Below, piece by piece: positions 20,469 through 22,232 of a stretch of DNA of 22,232 nt. A program made the position numbers and the translations under genes. Origin of the DNA: a virus; the IMG/VR virus record IMGVR_UViG_3300033571_003999, positions 1-22,232 of that record. One strand, written 5' to 3'. The notes under the pieces were generated by a model. The model did no database searches. It was given only the letters and a program-made list of their open reading frames with translations, and was not told the origin of the DNA. How positions within the stretch are numbered: position 1 is the first letter of the stretch; each line of letters opens with the position of its first letter.

Positions 20469-20845
20469 TTTTTTGTTTTCTTGCCCCCGATACTCTCGAA
20501 ATAAGCCTCGATGATCGAGCCGGCCAAGCTAGGCACATTCAGCAGTTCAGCCTTGGTCGTTTTGCTGAACACCACCTCTTCGCCTTCGTCGTCCACGATG
20601 CCGGACCAACCTGCCAGCACCTCATCGGCAATCGAGATGTCGGAGATGTCGCCCTCATACTGGCGGCCAAGATCCGCAGCCCTTAGACGCGCTTGAACCT
20701 CAGTCTGGATTTCATTGATCCGAGACTGAGGCAAGCGACAGAAGTCTGCCTCGAATGACTGCCGCTCATACTTGCCGCCATCGGTCGGTACGCGAAAGCT
20801 TACCGGCCACCTGTAGGTGGCAGATTGATTAAGGACAAACGCCAT
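20465..20845 (-). CDS. Tail assembly chaperone (gpG-like)
   Basis: A 126-residue acidic protein lying between tail tube and tape measure genes, the place of lambda gene G. Features include PVSFRVPTDGGKYERQSFEA near the start, a helical middle (INEIQTEVQARLRAADLGRQ) and a C-terminus FESIGGKKTKN that ends right at a slippery A_AAA_AAC followed by TGA. The body (VLAGWSGIVDDEGEEVVFSK) matches the conserved WxGI/V-D motif of phage tail chaperones. It is expected in excess over the frameshifted G-T form. Confidence 0.88.
   Translation of the reverse strand: MAFVLNQSATYRWPVSFRVPTDGGKYERQSFEADFCRLPQSRINEIQTEVQARLRAADLGRQYEGDISDISIADEVLAGWSGIVDDEGEEVVFSKTTKAELLNVPSLAGSIIEAYFESIGGKKTKN
20468..20474 (-). 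promoter_or_regulatory. Programmed -1 ribosomal frameshift site A_AAA_AAC
   Basis: On the minus strand the last G codons are ACA AAA AAC TGA. The heptamer A_AAA_AAC fits the X_XXY_YYZ rule and is a known strong slippery sequence (for example mouse mammary tumour virus gag-pro). Slipping back one base continues as CTG ATC GAG into the DUF1799-like frame. A possible stem pairs CTGATCGA (20461-20468) with TCGACCAG (20421-20428) with one mismatch. Confidence 0.85.
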
Positions 20846-20851
20846 GCAGGA

Positions 20852-21787
20852 TCAGGTGAAGACGATGCTCACCTCATCATTGCCCGAACTGCTGGGAATT
20901 GCAACAACGGGGATCGACAGCATCGTGATGCCGTCCTGGTCGTCGTAGCTGACATCACCGATGTCAACCGTGCTGCTGCTCACCGTGACGATGTTGCCGG
21001 CGGTGATGCCGTGCGTAAACTGCAAATTCCCCAAGGTGCTGTCAGACAGGGCAGCCGTGAAGTAGTTCTTAGTGGCAAGCGCCACGGCTTCGATCATCAC
21101 GTTGCCGCTCACCTTGCGATCAGTGATCAGCACCTCCTTAGTGCAGCCAACCAGCTCGCGGTAGGCAACCTCATTGCCCATGTCCATCTCGATGGACTGA
21201 AGACAGCCGGCATAGCTCAGCAGTTGGAAGCTGCTGGTGTTGCCATCCTTGAACACCAGCGGCACAGCTTGGTTGGTGTAGGTGGCGGAGGGCAGCGCCG
21301 TGTCGGTCGGTGCGTTGTAGATGCCCGTCATCGTGAACTCGATGTAGGGAATCTCGCCCACGGTTCCGTTGAGCGTGAAGGTGCCCCGGCAGCCGGTCAG
21401 TTTGTGGCGCACACCGTCCACGTTGTAGTAGAGGGTGACCGAGCTGAAGCTGCTGCTCACCGGCGCATAGGTGACGCTGGTGCTGCTCACAACGGTTTCG
21501 CTGAAACCGCAAGCCTTCAGGATCGAGCCGAATCGAGGCGCGGTTCCTGCAGCGCCAGAGCCGGCAAGCTCAACTTGAAAGGTGATCTCGACGCGAGTAT
21601 TGGCCAGCAGCGTTTGAGAAGCGCCAAGGTAGGGGCGGATTAGCTCACGCTCTACCGTGTCGCTCTGCAGCGGGGTGATTTCCAACTCGCGCACCAACAC
21701 CGCATCAGTGCCAGCAGGGGAGCTGTCGGTGCCGTATGTCGCTTCTGCCTTAGCCAGCAGGAGGCGTTTCCGGGTCAGCAGAGCCAT
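20852..21787 (-). CDS. Major tail tube protein
   Basis: A 311-residue beta-rich protein, start ATG 21787 with GAGGA (21796-21800 on the minus strand) as ribosome-binding site. The N-terminus (RKRLLLAKAEATYGTDSSPA, then LVRELEITPLQSDTVERELI) has the known signature of siphophage tail tube proteins of the phage tail protein superfamily. A second part (GCRGTFTLNGTVGEIPYIEF, TMTGIYNAPTD) repeats tube-like strands. Position after a terminator-like gene and before G/T agrees. The strong ribosome site is consistent with the high copy number needed for a tube protein. Confidence 0.9.
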   Translation of the reverse strand: MALLTRKRLLLAKAEATYGTDSSPAGTDAVLVRELEITPLQSDTVERELIRPYLGASQTLLANTRVEITFQVELAGSGAAGTAPRFGSILKACGFSETVVSSTSVTYAPVSSSFSSVTLYYNVDGVRHKLTGCRGTFTLNGTVGEIPYIEFTMTGIYNAPTDTALPSATYTNQAVPLVFKDGNTSSFQLLSYAGCLQSIEMDMGNEVAYRELVGCTKEVLITDRKVSGNVMIEAVALATKNYFTAALSDSTLGNLQFTHGITAGNIVTVSSSTVDIGDVSYDDQDGITMLSIPVVAIPSSSGNDEVSIVFT

Positions 21788-21923
21788 CGCTTAATTCCTC
21801 GACTTGAGGGTTGAGTGGTTGCGCCGGCTCGGTTCGCTCGATGAGCTTGCGCTTGCCGGTTTTCGGGTTCAGCAGATACGAGCCGCCTTGCCCTTGGTAT
21901 TCATCAATCATCATAGCCCTCAT
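21750..21923 (-). CDS. Hypothetical small protein between tail terminator and tail tube, 57 aa
   Basis: A 57-residue protein (ATG 21923, alternatives 21914 or 21911). Its first half (MMIDEYQGQGGSYLLNPKTG, then KRKLIERTEP) is conserved-looking; the second half is Pro/Glu-rich and overlaps the tail tube start by 38 nt. The ATG overlaps the terminator stop (ATGA), so the three genes are coupled. The pattern GGSYLLNPKTGKRKL resembles a small protein that often precedes cyanophage tail tube genes, but I cannot name it. Confidence 0.62.
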   Translation of the reverse strand: MRAMMIDEYQGQGGSYLLNPKTGKRKLIERTEPAQPLNPQVEELSDGSADPETPPAG

Positions 21924-22232
21924 GCTGTTGTCAGATTACTCACGCTGGTGCGATAGCGCACCAGATAATCGCAAGCGATCACGCCGGCAGGCTGATCAGC
22001 TTCCATCAGGTCAAAACTGACCGATTGCGGCTGCACATCAATGGCATAACCGCCCAGCGTCAGGTCGGCCATGATCTTGCTGTGCAGGCTTTCCACGATT
22101 GGGTCCGCCACCTGGTCAGGGATATCGCCGCGCACGATCACAGCAACGCGCACCGTCAGACTCCAATCCAGTGTGGGCAGGCTGGTGTTCTGTTCAGCTG
22201 TGTCGCTGACTGGCTCCACAACAATCGCCGGA
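21920..22232 (-). CDS. Tail terminator / completion protein, 5'-truncated
   Basis: The gene enters from the right edge; 103 residues are visible and the true start lies outside. The visible part begins PAIVVEPVSDTAEQNTS and continues with LTVRVAVIVRGDIPDQVADP, IVESLHSKIMADLTLGGYAI and GVIACDYLVRYRTSVSNL. This is the pattern of gpU/minor-tail-Z-type tail terminators that cap the tail tube and join the head. A GTG at 22219 is an internal valine, not the start. Gene order (terminator, small gene, tube, G/T, tape measure) supports the assignment. Confidence 0.82.
   Translation of the reverse strand, partial: PAIVVEPVSDTAEQNTSLPTLDWSLTVRVAVIVRGDIPDQVADPIVESLHSKIMADLTLGGYAIDVQPQSVSFDLMEADQPAGVIACDYLVRYRTSVSNLTTA

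Noticed and set aside
20825-21643. Plus-strand open frame of 272 codons opposite the tail tube gene
   Set aside because: It is antisense to a clear tail tube gene; His/Ala/Val-rich composition follows from the complementary codons.
1-22232. tRNA genes, CRISPR arrays, IS elements and attachment sites
   Set aside because: I saw no tRNA-like cloverleaf, spaced repeat array, transposase or tRNA-end duplication; a computed search would be more sensitive than reading by eye.

Overview
The window reads as part of a tailed phage or prophage of a cyanobacterium, most likely one infecting a GC-rich picocyanobacterium. The late genes have the order of a long, non-contractile tail: no sheath gene lies between the tail terminator and the tape measure gene. 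Four copies of the cyanobacterial HIP1 octamer GCGATCGC are present, far more than chance predicts in 22 kb. I see no integrase, terminase, portal, capsid or photosynthesis gene, so I cannot tell prophage from free phage. There are no tRNA, rRNA, CRISPR or IS features, and no gene-free stretch longer than about 140 bases.

Left region (1-7486), mostly + strand. It holds an excisionase-like HTH fragment, a possible ssDNA-binding protein and an NrdR-like zinc ribbon, then a chain of 15 genes (1132-6421) in which every gene overlaps the next. Inside this chain is the most unusual cassette: a PP-loop/DUF3440 protein of the IbrA type (1925-3247); a protein fusing an ectoine-synthase-like cupin to an IbrB-type ParB/sulfiredoxin-fold domain (3244-4185); and two conserved-looking unknowns (4154-4579, 4449-4781) that overlap each other by 131 nt. 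After the cassette come many small genes, including a ribbon-helix-helix-like protein and a DUF3310 protein. An HNH endonuclease and an acidic small protein lie on the opposite strand (6418-6889).

Right region (7473-22232), entirely - strand, so transcribed right to left. In order of transcription: tail terminator (cut by the window edge), a 57-aa protein, tail tube, tail assembly chaperones G and G-T joined by a predicted -1 frameshift at A_AAA_AAC, tape measure, minor tail proteins, J-like tail hub, two duplicated tail-tip paralogs, a set of tail fibre genes, four small lysis or accessory genes, an endolysin carrying both a GH24 lysozyme and an M15 peptidase domain, and a dCTP deaminase. 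The left and right units converge at about 7480, where two stop regions overlap by 14 nt.

Strongest points for follow-up: (1) the PP-loop + cupin-ParB cassette, a possible undescribed modification or regulatory system that automated pipelines could misname ectoine synthase or PAPS reductase; (2) the programmed frameshift, which supplies the missing N-terminal part of the DUF1799-like protein; (3) the two-domain endolysin with a Cys in its catalytic triad.
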